Shown: piece by piece, positions 33,980-42,771 of the stretch
How the letters are laid out: each line of letters begins with the position of its first letter
Numbering within the stretch: the stretch's first letter is position 1
Origin: Candidatus Acetothermia bacterium
GTDB taxonomy: Bacteria; Bipolaricaulota; Bipolaricaulia; RBG-16-55-9
Assembly (NCBI GenBank): GCA_016201405.1
Contig: JACQCZ010000014.1
Coordinates: 42,631-106,630, forward strand
Reading direction: 5' to 3'
DNA length: 64,000 nt
Made by a program: the position numbers and the translations under genes
Notes under the pieces: model-generated
Database searches by the model: none
What the model was told of the DNA's origin: nothing
The model's input: the letters and a program-made list of their open reading frames with translations, nothing else

Positions 33980-34282
33980 ATGAACGACTTTCTATCATTT
34001 CACAGACTGATCACTCCACAGATTATTCAGGTTCTGTTCTGGATAGGAGCAGGTGTGGCGGTCTTAGTCGGCTTAGTTATGATTGTAGATGGCGTCACAG
34101 CTCGTTATTCTGGGGGCGGACGAGAGGTTTTGACGGGAATCATCATTCTGTTATTGGGTCCCGTTGCGGTCAGAATAAATTGTGAGTTAATCGTCACTGT
34201 GTTTCGTATCAGTGAGACTTTGTTAGAGATTAAGAGCAGTTCCGCTCAGAAGTTGTCCAAAGAAGAACGTGCGAATTCGTGA
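33980..34282 (+). CDS. DUF4282 small membrane protein
   Basis: 100 residues. FLSFHRLITPQIIQVLFWIGAG, a second hydrophobic segment VLTGIIILLLGPVAVRINCELIVTVFRI, and a charged tail match the DUF4282 pattern (two transmembrane helices, GP-x-x-x-R-I-x-C-E-L). The function is unknown. SD GGAGGGAG precedes ATG 33980. It may be transcribed with the phosphoesterase gene 22 bases downstream. Confidence 0.8.
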   Translation: MNDFLSFHRLITPQIIQVLFWIGAGVAVLVGLVMIVDGVTARYSGGGREVLTGIIILLLGPVAVRINCELIVTVFRISETLLEIKSSSAQKLSKEERANS

Positions 34283-34304
34283 CGTCCATTGAGAAGTAAA
34301 GAGA

Positions 34305-34778
34305 ATGAGCCTCGAAAAATACAAGAAGAAGCGCAATTTCACAAAGACCAGTGAGCCGGAAGGAACGGAAGTTCCAAAGCCTTCTGGAGGTAAACTCATT
34401 GGTGAGCTTCTCTACGTGATTCAAAAGCATGATGCCAGCCGGCTACACTGGGACTTGCGTCTCGAATTTGAAGGGGTGCTGAAGAGCTGGGCCGTGCCCA
34501 AGGAGCCTCCCACCACTCCCCATGAAAAACGGCTTGCGGTTGAAGTGGAAGATCATCCACTCGAATATGGAAGCTTTGAAGGTGAGATCCCAGAGGGCCA
34601 TTATGGCGCTGGCACCGTGGTGATCTGGGACAGCGGTCACTACGAGATTATTGAATGGGAGAAGAATTCAATTCTCTTTGATATTCATGGTAAGCGGCTC
34701 GAAGGGAGATACTGCCTGATCCGTTTTCAGCCAGACAAAGACCCCAAGAACTGGCTCTTCTTCAAAAAGAAGATGTGA
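34305..34778 (+). CDS. Stand-alone DNA 3'-phosphoesterase (LigD PE domain)
   Basis: 157 residues, consisting only of the PE domain otherwise fused in bacterial LigD. Signature blocks: [22 protein letters not shown] [54 protein letters not shown] and [13 protein letters not shown]. The His, Asp and Arg residues of the first block bind metal in this family. It removes 3'-phosphate or a ribonucleotide at DNA ends. Similar stand-alone versions occur in archaea. Its stop overlaps the GTG start of the next gene by four bases. Confidence 0.93.
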   Translation: MSLEKYKKKRNFTKTSEPEGTEVPKPSGGKLIGELLYVIQKHDASRLHWDLRLEFEGVLKSWAVPKEPPTTPHEKRLAVEVEDHPLEYGSFEGEIPEGHYGAGTVVIWDSGHYEIIEWEKNSILFDIHGKRLEGRYCLIRFQPDKDPKNWLFFKKKM

Positions 34779-35743
34779 CGCACTATCTCTCCTTGAGCAC
34801 ACCAAAGCTCTTTCGGATAAGAGTTCCCAACCCATATTTCGAAAAAGACAATAATGCCTATTTGCTGGACGTAAGTGAGTTGATCTTGATTGACACCGGC
34901 ATTGACACTCCAGAAGCCCTCTCAAGTTTGCGTGCGGGCGTTGAAGCCTCTGATCATCAGCTTGAAGAGATTTCAAAGATCTTTCTGACCCATAAACATC
35001 TCGATCACTTTGGACTGGCGCATCGCATTGCCGAGGTATCCAGAGCTAAGGTCTATATTCATCAAGATGATCACCTCGACGTCGAACGATTTGATGAGCG
35101 CCATGACACTATCAATAATCTTTACGAACAGAAGATGCGCGAGTGGGGGATCCCACAGAATCTGATTGATATGCTCTCTATGAGATCACGGCTTATAGAG
35201 CTGGGCCGCTCTGTCTCAGCCATTTCGCTGAGAGATGATGAGAGAATCTCAGTGGGGGTCAGTGAGTTGCGTGTCATTCATACCCCTGGCCACACGCAGG
35301 GCTCGGCCTGCTTCTTGCTAGGCGACTTGCTCTTTGCAGGGGATCACATGCTCCCCACATACACCCCCAACATCGGTGCAACCGAAGTGACTTCCAATGG
35401 CATGCTCAGAAAATACAGGGCATCTCTTCATAAGATCGAGGAATTGAATAGCATTCGCGTTTTGCCGGGGCATGGCGACGAGATTCTCAATCCCAGAGAA
35501 CGTATCCAAGAGATTCTGATACACCACAAAGGGCGTGAAGATAGAATACTAGAGATTCTTAGCGACGGCAGAACGAGATCTGTCTTTGAGATTGCTCAAG
35601 AGCTCTTCGGCAATTTGCGAGAGCATCATGTCCTGTTGGGCTCAGGCGAAGTTCATGCTCATCTAGAGGGTTTGCTGGACGAAAAGCGTGTTCATGTCCG
35701 CGACAATCTATATTTTTTGGTGGCCGCCAAAGGCTTGCACTAA
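34775..35743 (+). CDS. Metallo-beta-lactamase fold hydrolase with C-terminal winged helix
   Basis: 322 residues, glyoxalase II/LACTB2-like. Zinc motif THKHLDHFG at about 71 (HxHxDH), further ligands in [16 protein letters not shown] and LPGHGDEI. The C-terminal 60 residues ([30 protein letters not shown]) look like the winged-helix tail of LACTB2-type proteins. Start GTG 34775 overlaps the phosphoesterase stop (GTGA), so translation is coupled. Whether it acts on thioesters or on nucleic acid is open; the coupling makes a nucleic-acid role worth testing. Confidence 0.8.
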   Translation: MTHYLSLSTPKLFRIRVPNPYFEKDNNAYLLDVSELILIDTGIDTPEALSSLRAGVEASDHQLEEISKIFLTHKHLDHFGLAHRIAEVSRAKVYIHQDDHLDVERFDERHDTINNLYEQKMREWGIPQNLIDMLSMRSRLIELGRSVSAISLRDDERISVGVSELRVIHTPGHTQGSACFLLGDLLFAGDHMLPTYTPNIGATEVTSNGMLRKYRASLHKIEELNSIRVLPGHGDEILNPRERIQEILIHHKGREDRILEILSDGRTRSVFEIAQELFGNLREHHVLLGSGEVHAHLEGLLDEKRVHVRDNLYFLVAAKGLH

Positions 35744-35748
35744 GAGAT

Positions 35749-36006
35749 ATGACCAAGCTAATCTTTTATACAAAGCCCGATTGCCCGCTCTGCGAGAAGG
35801 CATTCGTTGTCGTGAAGAAAACCAAGAAGAGAACTGACTTTCAATTAGAAATCAGAGATATCACTCAAGACAAAGTACTCTTTGAAAAGTACTGCTTTGA
35901 TATTCCCATCATTGAGTTGAATGGCGTTATTCGCTTCCGAGGACGAGTCACAGAGGAAGAACTCGGGGCCGCCTTACTTAATAATCTCAGGCGGCCCGAT
36001 CTCTAA
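35749..36006 (+). CDS. Glutaredoxin-like protein (DUF836 type)
   Basis: 85 residues. A thioredoxin fold with CPLC near the N-terminus (FYTKPDCPLCEKAF), the cis-Pro region FDIPIIELNGVIRFRGRV and a helical end. A small cytoplasmic thiol oxidoreductase. It follows the metallo-beta-lactamase gene by five bases, so probably the last gene of that operon. Confidence 0.85.
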   Translation: MTKLIFYTKPDCPLCEKAFVVVKKTKKRTDFQLEIRDITQDKVLFEKYCFDIPIIELNGVIRFRGRVTEEELGAALLNNLRRPDL

Positions 36007-36023
36007 AGAGACAAGGTCACTCA

Positions 36024-36245
36024 CTACATCGTTGGCTTCCTTCTCTTTGACCCCGGTTTTGGCCCTGGCTTCTTGCGTTGCCTAGGCGTGGCCGGGCGAG
36101 GGCTGCTTCCCTCTTGTGATGTGAAATATTGATCTAAGATCGTGAGAATGACTTGGCTAACGCTCTTGCGGTCGCCATAGGCTTTAGATTCTATCTTTTC
36201 AACAAGCCACTTGTCATCCTCTTTGTAATAAATCGTGAGCTGCAT
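36024..36245 (-). CDS. Small ribbon-helix-helix-like regulator with basic tail
   Basis: 73 residues from ATG 36245, chosen for AAGGAGGAG four bases upstream. Residues 1-43 fit a ribbon-helix-helix: strand MQLTIYYKEDD, then two helices WLVEKIESKAYGDRKSVSQV and ILTILDQYF. The tail (about 45-73) is Pro/Gly/Lys-rich (RQRKKPGPKPGSKRRK), AT-hook-like but without a canonical GRP core. Two near-palindromes upstream, one inside the predicted promoter, suggest that it represses itself. No toxin partner is adjacent, so it is not an obvious antitoxin. Confidence 0.7.
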   Translation of the reverse strand: MQLTIYYKEDDKWLVEKIESKAYGDRKSVSQVILTILDQYFTSQEGSSPRPATPRQRKKPGPKPGSKRRKPTM

Positions 36246-36310
36246 CGTTCTCCTCCTTGCGTCTCGGACCATGACACCGCATGACCCTCAGTTGGTTGTG
36301 AGCCGTCATA

Positions 36311-36339
36311 AGTTTAGCGTGAAAATCATTTATGATCAA
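36311..36339 (-). promoter_or_regulatory. Promoter of ribbon-helix-helix gene
   Basis: Minus strand TTGATC (36334-36339), 17-bp spacer, TAAACT (36311-36316). The near-palindrome 36325-36336 overlaps the -35 and spacer. Confidence 0.55.
36325..36336. promoter_or_regulatory. Operator candidate, copy 1
   Basis: ATCATTTATGAT: ATCAT and ATGAT arms around TT, lying over the promoter of the ribbon-helix-helix gene. Confidence 0.5.
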
Positions 36340-36414
36340 ATCGTCTTAGTTTGAGAATCATCCGTTATGTGAATTATTTTATACCTTTAACAACACAATG
36401 TCAATGCATCATGA

Positions 36415-36426
36415 ATAATTTATGAT
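36415..36426. promoter_or_regulatory. Operator candidate, copy 2
   Basis: ATAATTTATGAT, one mismatch from copy 1 and exactly 90 bp away, in the AT-rich gap. The 10-mer ATTTATGATC is identical in both. Confidence 0.45.
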
Positions 36427-36450
36427 CTTTCCAAGTTTTGAAATGAAAAA

Positions 36451-36472
36451 GGGGCAGATGGAGATCTGCCCC
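36451..36472 (-). terminator. Intrinsic terminator of slipin gene
   Basis: Stem GGGGCAGAT/ATCTGCCCC (9 bp) with GGAG loop; on the minus strand it is followed by TTTTTCATTT. It lies 25 bases past the stop. Confidence 0.8.
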
Positions 36473-36497
36473 TGTAAGCATCAGCCTTCACGAGAGT

Positions 36498-37394
36498 TTA
36501 CGAGGTCTCGCCTCTCTGCCCGAGCCCTCCCATACCGCGAAACAACTCAATCGGAACAGGGAAGACGATGGTGGTAGATCGGTCTGAAGTGACATCAAGC
36601 AATGTCTGCAAGAATCGCAATTGAATCGAGGCAGGTTGTGACTGCAGAACTTTGGCTGCCTCTGAAAGTTGTTTTGCTGCCTGGAATTCACCTTCAGCGT
36701 TGATGATCTTGGCACGCCGCTCGCGCTCTGCCTCGGCCTGTCGAGCGATGGCGCGCTGCATCTCTTGCGGGATACGTACATCTTTGATCTCGACGGATTT
36801 CACCTTGATGCCCCATGGATCGGTGTGCTCGTCAATGATCTCTTGAAGCTGCTTATTGAGCTTATCGCGCTCAGCCAAAAGGTCATCGAGCTCGACCTGC
36901 CCCAGCACGCTACGCAGAGTCGTTTGAGAGATCTGGTTCGTCGCTTGCAGAAAGTCTTCAACTTCGACGATAGCCCGAGTCGGGTCAAGCACTCGGAAGA
37001 AGAGAACGGCGTTGACTTGCGCCGTCACGTTATCTTTAGTGATGACTTCCTGCGGTGGAATGTCGAGAGTGATGACTCGCAAGCTCACCTTCACCATCGA
37101 GTCGATGATGGGAATAAGAAAGAAGAGCCCCGGCCCTTTTGCTCCCACCAGCCTTCCAAGCCGAAAGATGACTCCGCGCTCATACTCTCGCACGATGCGA
37201 ATAGCACTGGACAAAAAGATAATCAGAAGCAGCACAATGGCTAAAATCGCTAGCTCCATTGATCCGACACCTCCTTGGATGAATTCGAAAAACCAGTCTT
37301 TCACCGGCTTTAGCTGAAAGAGCATAACAGAGACTGCAATCAGCACACCGATGAGCGATGAAAATCCTGACTTTCTTCTTTGTGGATCGCTCAT
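36498..37394 (-). CDS. SPFH/band 7 protein, slipin (stomatin-like)
   Basis: 298 residues. Two hydrophobic N-terminal segments (about 14-27 and 43-63) precede the SPFH domain: [78 protein letters not shown] helical Ala/Glu-rich region follows ([26 protein letters not shown]). Slipins form membrane-associated oligomers, often with an NfeD protease partner, which is absent here. TTGAAA-17-GATAAT lies 30 bases upstream on the minus strand; no clear SD. Confidence 0.92.
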   Translation of the reverse strand: MSDPQRRKSGFSSLIGVLIAVSVMLFQLKPVKDWFFEFIQGGVGSMELAILAIVLLLIIFLSSAIRIVREYERGVIFRLGRLVGAKGPGLFFLIPIIDSMVKVSLRVITLDIPPQEVITKDNVTAQVNAVLFFRVLDPTRAIVEVEDFLQATNQISQTTLRSVLGQVELDDLLAERDKLNKQLQEIIDEHTDPWGIKVKSVEIKDVRIPQEMQRAIARQAEAERERRAKIINAEGEFQAAKQLSEAAKVLQSQPASIQLRFLQTLLDVTSDRSTTIVFPVPIELFRGMGGLGQRGETS

Positions 37395-37423
37395 GTTCTG
37401 TTTGGATTTGGTGATGCCAGTCT

Positions 37424-37452
37424 ATTATCAGCGATGCCGCAAAGCTTTTCAA
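37424..37452 (-). promoter_or_regulatory. Promoter of slipin gene
   Basis: Minus strand TTGAAA (37447-37452), 17-bp spacer, GATAAT (37424-37429). Confidence 0.5.
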
Positions 37453-37467
37453 AACTAGACGACCATT

Positions 37468-37496
37468 TTGTCATCGTGAAGTCTGAAACGTAGAAT
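37468..37496 (+). promoter_or_regulatory. Promoter of tpiA-mutM
   Basis: TTGTCA (37468-37473), 17-bp spacer, TAGAAT (37491-37496), 17 bases before ATG 37514. Confidence 0.6.
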
Positions 37497-37513
37497 GCTT
37501 TTGCAAGAGGATA

Positions 37514-38287
37514 ATGCGAATTTCCATCATCGTGGCCAATTGGAAGATGAATAAGAGTGTGAGCGAAGCGGTACGCTTTGTTCAAGAGTTGCATTCAAGT
37601 CTCACTGAGAATGACGAGATCGAAGTCGTAATCGCGCCTCCATTTACATCATTGAACTCGCTGAGTGAAAAGTTTAAAGATTCGCCCATAAAACTTGCGG
37701 CACAAAATGTTTTTTGTATGCCGGATGGGCCATTCACAGGGGAGATTTCACCACGTATGCTCAAGGATGTCGGGTGTGATTATGTCATCATAGGCCACTC
37801 TGAGCGTAGAGATTTATTCAATGAGAGCGATGAAATGATTCACGCGAAGATTGTGGCAGCAATCAAGAATGATCTCATCCCGATTCTCTGTGTGGGTGAG
37901 AGATTGCAGGAGCTCCGCTCCGGGCAGACCGAAGCTGTGCTTGCGCGACAACTCGATTCTGCACTTCAAGGCTTGCGATCAACCGATGTTGAGAGACTGG
38001 TCATCGCTTATGAACCAGTCTGGGCGATTGGAACGGGAGAGACAGCCTCACCAGAAGATGCTCAAGTAGGCGCTTTATGGATAAGAAAGCGAATTCAGGC
38101 CCTTTTTAGTGCGAAAATTTCAAACGGCGTCTGGATTCTGTACGGCGGCAGCGTCAATCCCGAGAATGCGAAAGAGTTGCTTGCACAACGGGATATTGAT
38201 GGCGCACTTGTTGGCGGATCATCTCTTGATCCCAAGGCATTCTTGAAAATTATTCAAACGGCGGTCCAAGCTAAGAGGAATAAATGA
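37514..38287 (+). CDS. tpiA: Triosephosphate isomerase
   Basis: 257 residues. VANWKMNKS with the catalytic lysine, IIGHSERRDLF with the catalytic histidine, AYEPVWAIGTGETAS with the catalytic glutamate and flexible loop, and YGGSVNPENAKEL at the phosphate site. It interconverts DHAP and glyceraldehyde-3-phosphate. GAGG lies four bases before the ATG. It is not in a gap-pgk cluster; mutM follows after one base. Confidence 0.97.
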   Translation: MRISIIVANWKMNKSVSEAVRFVQELHSSLTENDEIEVVIAPPFTSLNSLSEKFKDSPIKLAAQNVFCMPDGPFTGEISPRMLKDVGCDYVIIGHSERRDLFNESDEMIHAKIVAAIKNDLIPILCVGERLQELRSGQTEAVLARQLDSALQGLRSTDVERLVIAYEPVWAIGTGETASPEDAQVGALWIRKRIQALFSAKISNGVWILYGGSVNPENAKELLAQRDIDGALVGGSSLDPKAFLKIIQTAVQAKRNK

Positions 38288-38288
38288 G

Positions 38289-39095
38289 ATGCCAGAGCTT
38301 CCCGAAGTCGAGACGATCCGACAAGATCTGGAGCAGGAGATTGCCGGCAAGACTCTTCGTGATCTTGAGGTAAAAGAGCGTCTCCATTTATTGAAGAATT
38401 GCTCGGAGCGCGAATTGAAGCGATCAGTCGTTGGGCAGCGTCTGATTGCAATGAAGCGCCGAGGGAAGTATCTGCTCTTTTGTTTTGAAAAGTTCGTTGT
38501 CGTTCTTCATTTGAGAATGAGTGGCCGTCTTTTGCTAGAGCCAGCCAAACATACACGATTGATTCTTGAATTCGAGAAGAATAAGACTATCTACTTTGAT
38601 GATGCGAGGCGTTTTGGCGCTCTTTACTTATCGAGTCAAGAAGAGTTGGAGAAGCTTCCGGCTCTTCAGAAACTGGGAATAGAGCCCTTCTCAAAAGAAT
38701 ATTCATTGAGAAATTTCAGATCCAGACTCAACTCCAGGCAAGAGATCAAGCGCTGGCTTCTCGATCAATCCAAAGTCACCGGAGTCGGGAATATTTACGC
38801 ATGCGAGGCGCTGTTTGAAGCCCGTATCGGCCCCGAAAGAGAGGCGAGCTCGCTTTCATCACAAGAATCGAAAAGGCTCTTTGAAGCTGTTTTGCAAATA
38901 TTAAGACGCGCGATCGAATTTAAGGGTACATCTATTGAGAGCTATCGAATGCCTTCGGGCGAGCTTGGAAATTTCCAAAAGAATTTTAAAGTCTATGGGC
39001 GATTGAAAGAGCCATGCCACCGCTGCCATGGTCCCATATCCCGCATAACCCAGGGAGGGCGCAGCACCTACTTCTGCCGTGCCTGCCAGTCGTAA
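38289..39095 (+). CDS. mutM: Formamidopyrimidine-DNA glycosylase
   Basis: 268 residues. MPELPEVETI supplies the catalytic Pro and Glu; GKYLLF carries the beta-elimination lysine; LLDQSKVTGVGNIYACEALF is the H2TH region; the zinc finger is CHRCHGPISRITQGGRSTYFCRAC. It excises oxidised purines such as 8-oxoG. SD AGAGGAATAA precedes the ATG, inside the end of tpiA. Confidence 0.96.
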   Translation: MPELPEVETIRQDLEQEIAGKTLRDLEVKERLHLLKNCSERELKRSVVGQRLIAMKRRGKYLLFCFEKFVVVLHLRMSGRLLLEPAKHTRLILEFEKNKTIYFDDARRFGALYLSSQEELEKLPALQKLGIEPFSKEYSLRNFRSRLNSRQEIKRWLLDQSKVTGVGNIYACEALFEARIGPEREASSLSSQESKRLFEAVLQILRRAIEFKGTSIESYRMPSGELGNFQKNFKVYGRLKEPCHRCHGPISRITQGGRSTYFCRACQS

Positions 39096-39102
39096 TCCCG
39101 GT

Positions 39103-39131
39103 TTGACAAAAGGAATCAAAAGCTTTATCAT
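39103..39131 (+). promoter_or_regulatory. Promoter of hrcA-grpE-dnaK-dnaJ
   Basis: TTGACA (39103-39108), 17-bp spacer, TATCAT (39126-39131), directly before the CIRCE element. Confidence 0.7.
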
Positions 39132-39141
39132 ATTCATCGAA

Positions 39142-39168
39142 TTAGCAGTCAAACATGGAGAGTGCTAA
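39142..39168. promoter_or_regulatory. CIRCE element (HrcA operator)
   Basis: TTAGCAGTC-N9-GAGTGCTAA, one mismatch from the consensus TTAGCACTC-N9-GAGTGCTAA. It covers the transcript start region and the hrcA ribosome-binding site, so HrcA binding could block both transcription and, as RNA hairpin, translation. Confidence 0.93.
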
Positions 39169-39170
39169 TC

Positions 39171-40226
39171 ATGGATGATCGGAAGCGTTTTGTGCTGAAA
39201 TCAATAGTAGATCACTATATTCGCACCGGACATCCTCTCAGCTCTCAGACACTATTGGAGGGATATGAGATGGATGTCAGCTCCGCCACAATCCGCAATG
39301 ACATGAAGTATCTGGAGGAGGAGAGGCTGATTGCCAAAGAGTACAGCTCGGCAGGCAGAGTTCCGACGCAGGCTGGATATCGCTTTTTTGTGGACTGGCT
39401 GATCGAGCTGGGTGAGATCTCTCGGGACGAAGATGTCCATGCCATTATTGAAAGCTATCGCTTCCGCAGGCCGGAACTTGAAGGCATCTTGCGCCAGACT
39501 GCTCTGGTGTTAAACAGCCTGGGCAGCTATGCCGGATTCGTCCTGTCGCCAAAGCTGGAAGAGACGCAGCTTGAGTCGATTCTATTTGTCAAGCTTGATC
39601 CAGAGAATGCTCTTGTGCTGATCGTCTCCGAGCTTGGAATCATCGAATATCGCGTCGTCCGCTCTGGCTTGTCGGACCAAGAGCTTCAGGAGATCGGAAA
39701 TCTTCTGAACAGCAAGCTGCGAGGCCGCCGCCTCCAAGAGGTTCGGGAGGATGCCAACCGCTATGCCGAAGAAGAGGGCTGGTATGACCCCATCGTGCGA
39801 AATTCATTTGTTTTGCTTAAAGAGAGCCTGGAACAGCGCATGGAGCGGCGTCTCCACGTGGAAGGGCTTTTCAATTTATTGGAGCGACTCTTGGAAGATG
39901 GCATCGAACTGAAACAGGCCCGCGAGATTCTGGGCTTGATGGGAGATGTCCACCGCTTTAGCGAAGCGTTTGGCAAACTTTCTGAGAGCGAGACCCAAGT
40001 GCGTATTGGATCAGAGAATGTTTACGACGAGCTGAAGTCTTGCAGTCTCGTCTATCGGCATTACGGCTATTCGGGGGTGTTGGGCATTCTTGGTCCGATT
40101 CGTATGGATTATGGAAAGGCTGTCTCTGTGACCACTTATATCGGCAATCGACTCAATGCAATTCTTGTGCTGAGCCAGCGTGAAGCCTCTCCAGACTTTG
40201 AAGAGGAAGGTATAGGAAATGAATGA
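39171..40226 (+). CDS. hrcA: Heat-inducible transcription repressor HrcA
   Basis: 351 residues. The N-terminal winged helix (VLKSIVDHYIRTGHPLSSQTLLEGYEMDVSSATIRNDMKYLEEERLI, AGRVPTQAGYRFFVDWL) and the C-terminal GYSGVLGILGPIRMDYGKAVS are HrcA signatures. It represses this operon through CIRCE. ATG 39171 is used; an in-frame GTG at 39162 lies within CIRCE. GGAGAG is nine bases upstream. It overlaps grpE by eight bases. Confidence 0.95.
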   Translation: MDDRKRFVLKSIVDHYIRTGHPLSSQTLLEGYEMDVSSATIRNDMKYLEEERLIAKEYSSAGRVPTQAGYRFFVDWLIELGEISRDEDVHAIIESYRFRRPELEGILRQTALVLNSLGSYAGFVLSPKLEETQLESILFVKLDPENALVLIVSELGIIEYRVVRSGLSDQELQEIGNLLNSKLRGRRLQEVREDANRYAEEEGWYDPIVRNSFVLLKESLEQRMERRLHVEGLFNLLERLLEDGIELKQAREILGLMGDVHRFSEAFGKLSESETQVRIGSENVYDELKSCSLVYRHYGYSGVLGILGPIRMDYGKAVSVTTYIGNRLNAILVLSQREASPDFEEEGIGNE

Positions 40227-40872
40227 TCAAGAGATGAAGGCGACGAATGATAACGAACAAAGCCAGCAAGCAAAGATTGACGTTGAAGAGAACCACTCGG
40301 AGCCAGGGCTTCATGAATCAGTAGCAAGCGAAGTCGACTCTTCCAACGAGTTGAAGAGACAGCTCCAAGAGAAAGAGGATCAGATCCATGAGTACATCGG
40401 GCGCTTGCAGCGGCTTCAGGCTGACTTTGATAACTATCGCAAGCGATTGGCTCGCGAGCAGGAGGGCTTCTCAAAACTGATCGAGAATCGAATCTATAGT
40501 AAAGTCCTGCCCATTTTTGACAGCTTTGATCGTGCGCTTCGTGCCTATGGGCATAATCATGACAAAGATGCCTTAGCCGAAGGGGTCAACTATGTCTATG
40601 CGCAGTTCGGCGAGTTACTAAAGACTGAAGGCATAATGCCAATGGAGGTCGTTGGAAAGCCATTTGACCCGCTGAGGCACGAAGGGCTCTTAATTGTTGA
40701 GGCTGATGGGCCCCCCAATGTTGTCTTGGAAGAATTCGAGCGCGGCTACCAGCGTGGAGATCAGATCCTCCGTCCAAGCCGCGTCAAGGTGAGCAAGAGG
40801 CGCCCAGCGCCCGTTGCAGAGCCACTGAAACCAGAGACAAACGTGAATGAACCTGAGAGAGGTGAACTGTAA
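40219..40872 (+). CDS. grpE: GrpE nucleotide exchange factor
   Basis: 217 residues. A charged, disordered N-terminus, a long coiled coil at about 50-110 (LQEKEDQIHEYIGRLQRLQADFDNYRKRLAREQEGF), and a beta domain (GKPFDPLRHEGLLIVE) are typical of GrpE. It releases ADP from DnaK. Second gene of the operon. Confidence 0.96.
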   Translation: MNDQEMKATNDNEQSQQAKIDVEENHSEPGLHESVASEVDSSNELKRQLQEKEDQIHEYIGRLQRLQADFDNYRKRLAREQEGFSKLIENRIYSKVLPIFDSFDRALRAYGHNHDKDALAEGVNYVYAQFGELLKTEGIMPMEVVGKPFDPLRHEGLLIVEADGPPNVVLEEFERGYQRGDQILRPSRVKVSKRRPAPVAEPLKPETNVNEPERGEL

Positions 40873-40875
40873 GAC

Positions 40876-42747
40876 ATGGCCAAAGAGAAGATCGTAGGAA
40901 TCGATTTAGGAACGACATTTTCAGAGATCGCAATTGTCGAAGGCGGAAAGCCAGAGATCATCGCAAACGCTGAAGGTGAGCGCATCACTCCATCCGTGGT
41001 GGCATTTACAGAATCGGGAGAGCGTTTAGTTGGCACCATTGCCCGGCGCCAAGCCATCACCAACCCCGAGCGCACGATCATGGAGATCAAGCGCAAGATG
41101 GGCACCGATTATCGCGTAAAGGTCAAGACGCAGGAAGGAGTCAAAGAGTACTCCCCTGAAGAGATATCGGCCATGATCCTGCAAAAGCTCAAGGCTGATG
41201 CGGAAGAGCGATTGGGTCATAAGATCAAAAAGGCCGTCATCACTTGTCCGGCGTACTTCAACAATACGCAGCGCCAAGCCACAAAAGATGCAGGAAAGAT
41301 CGCCGGTCTTGACGTAGTGCGGGTCATCAATGAGCCAACAGCCGCTGCTCTTGCCTATGGACTTGATAAAGAAGCGGAGCAGACCATTCTGGTCTACGAC
41401 CTAGGTGGAGGAACATTTGACGTCTCCATCCTGGAGATTGGCGAAGGTGTCTTTGAGGTGTTGGCTACGGGTGGCGACAACGAGCTGGGCGGCAAAGACT
41501 TCGACGAGCGCATCATGAAGTGGATCATTCAGGAATTTAAGATTGAGAGCGGCATTGATCTCAGCCGCGACCTTGCAGCGATGCAGCGTCTGAAGGACGC
41601 AGCTGAGAATTCAAAAAAAGAGCTCTCCACGAAAAAAGAGGCTTCGATCAACCTGCCGTATATCACGGCAGATGCGAGCGGGCCAAAGCACCTGGAGCAG
41701 AAACTTTCGCGAGCAAAATTTGAGAGCCTGATTGATGATCTCTTACAAAAGACTGTGGAAAAAGTGAAGCAGACTCTCAAGGAGGCCAAGCTCACAGAGA
41801 AGGATATTCATCAGGTGGTTATGGTTGGCGGCTCCACTCGCATCCCTAAAGTGCAAGAATTGATAGAAAGCGTGATACCCGGCAAGATCAATAAGAGCAT
41901 CAATCCAGACGAGGTCGTGGCTCTGGGTGCCGCGCTTCAGGGAGCGGTGCTGAGTGGCGAGATTGATGAGATCGTGTTGTTGGATGTTACTCCGCTCACG
42001 CTTTCTATCGAAACGCTAGGTGGAGTTGCCACTCCGATCATTGAGAAGAACACGACAATTCCGTGCGAAAAGACTCGCGTCTTTACCACTGCCGAAGATG
42101 GGCAATCGACCGTCGATATCCATATCACGCAAGGCGAGCGTAAGCTTTCTGCAGATAACAAGAGTTTGGGACGCTTCCAGCTCACAGGAATTCCGCCCTC
42201 TCCTCGCGGCATCCCGCAGATCGAAGTGAAGTTCGCGATCGATGCCGACGGCATCTTGAGTGTCAATGCCAAAGATAAGGGCACCGGCAAATCTGCCAGC
42301 ATCATGATCAAAGAGTCCTCGCGGCTCTCAGACGAAGAGATCAAGCGGATGCAGCAGGATGCCTCGAGCCACGAAGAGGAAGATCGCCGCAAGGTTGAAG
42401 AGATTGAGACCCGCAACCAGGCTGATCAATTGATCTATTCCGTTGAAAAGAGCCTGCAAGAGCACGGCGACAAGATCAGCGCGGAGAGCCGCACCAAGAT
42501 TCAACAGAAGATTGACCGCGTCAAAGAGCTGCTTGGTGAAGTGGCCACTCCTGCGGATTTACGCCAGGCGATAGAAGAGCTGCGGGCAGCTTCGTATGAG
42601 CTGGGTCAGCAGATCTATCAGCAACAGCAGAGCGCCACAGCCTCGCAGGATGGAACAGGGCAGAGCAATGGAGAGGCCGCCAAAGAGCAGAAGCCTGGTG
42701 AATATGTGGACGCTGAATACGAAAAAGAGGACGGAAAAGAGTCATAG
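40876..42747 (+). CDS. dnaK: Chaperone DnaK (Hsp70)
   Basis: 623 residues. Hsp70 ATPase motifs [73 protein letters not shown] and [16 protein letters not shown]. The substrate-binding domain begins [16 protein letters not shown]. The C-terminus is polar with a KEDGKES end. In residue 16 of the phosphate loop region Glu replaces the usual Asn/Cys after TTFS. SD GAGAGGTGA lies upstream. Confidence 0.98.
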   Translation: MAKEKIVGIDLGTTFSEIAIVEGGKPEIIANAEGERITPSVVAFTESGERLVGTIARRQAITNPERTIMEIKRKMGTDYRVKVKTQEGVKEYSPEEISAMILQKLKADAEERLGHKIKKAVITCPAYFNNTQRQATKDAGKIAGLDVVRVINEPTAAALAYGLDKEAEQTILVYDLGGGTFDVSILEIGEGVFEVLATGGDNELGGKDFDERIMKWIIQEFKIESGIDLSRDLAAMQRLKDAAENSKKELSTKKEASINLPYITADASGPKHLEQKLSRAKFESLIDDLLQKTVEKVKQTLKEAKLTEKDIHQVVMVGGSTRIPKVQELIESVIPGKINKSINPDEVVALGAALQGAVLSGEIDEIVLLDVTPLTLSIETLGGVATPIIEKNTTIPCEKTRVFTTAEDGQSTVDIHITQGERKLSADNKSLGRFQLTGIPPSPRGIPQIEVKFAIDADGILSVNAKDKGTGKSASIMIKESSRLSDEEIKRMQQDASSHEEEDRRKVEEIETRNQADQLIYSVEKSLQEHGDKISAESRTKIQQKIDRVKELLGEVATPADLRQAIEELRAASYELGQQIYQQQQSATASQDGTGQSNGEAAKEQKPGEYVDAEYEKEDGKES

Positions 42748-42771
42748 CAATATTCGAAATGAGACGGTGAA

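Noticed and set aside
36669..37244. Long open frame (191 codons) opposite the slipin gene
   Set aside because: Antisense shadow of a well-supported SPFH gene; no SD, and composition follows the codon pattern of the other strand.
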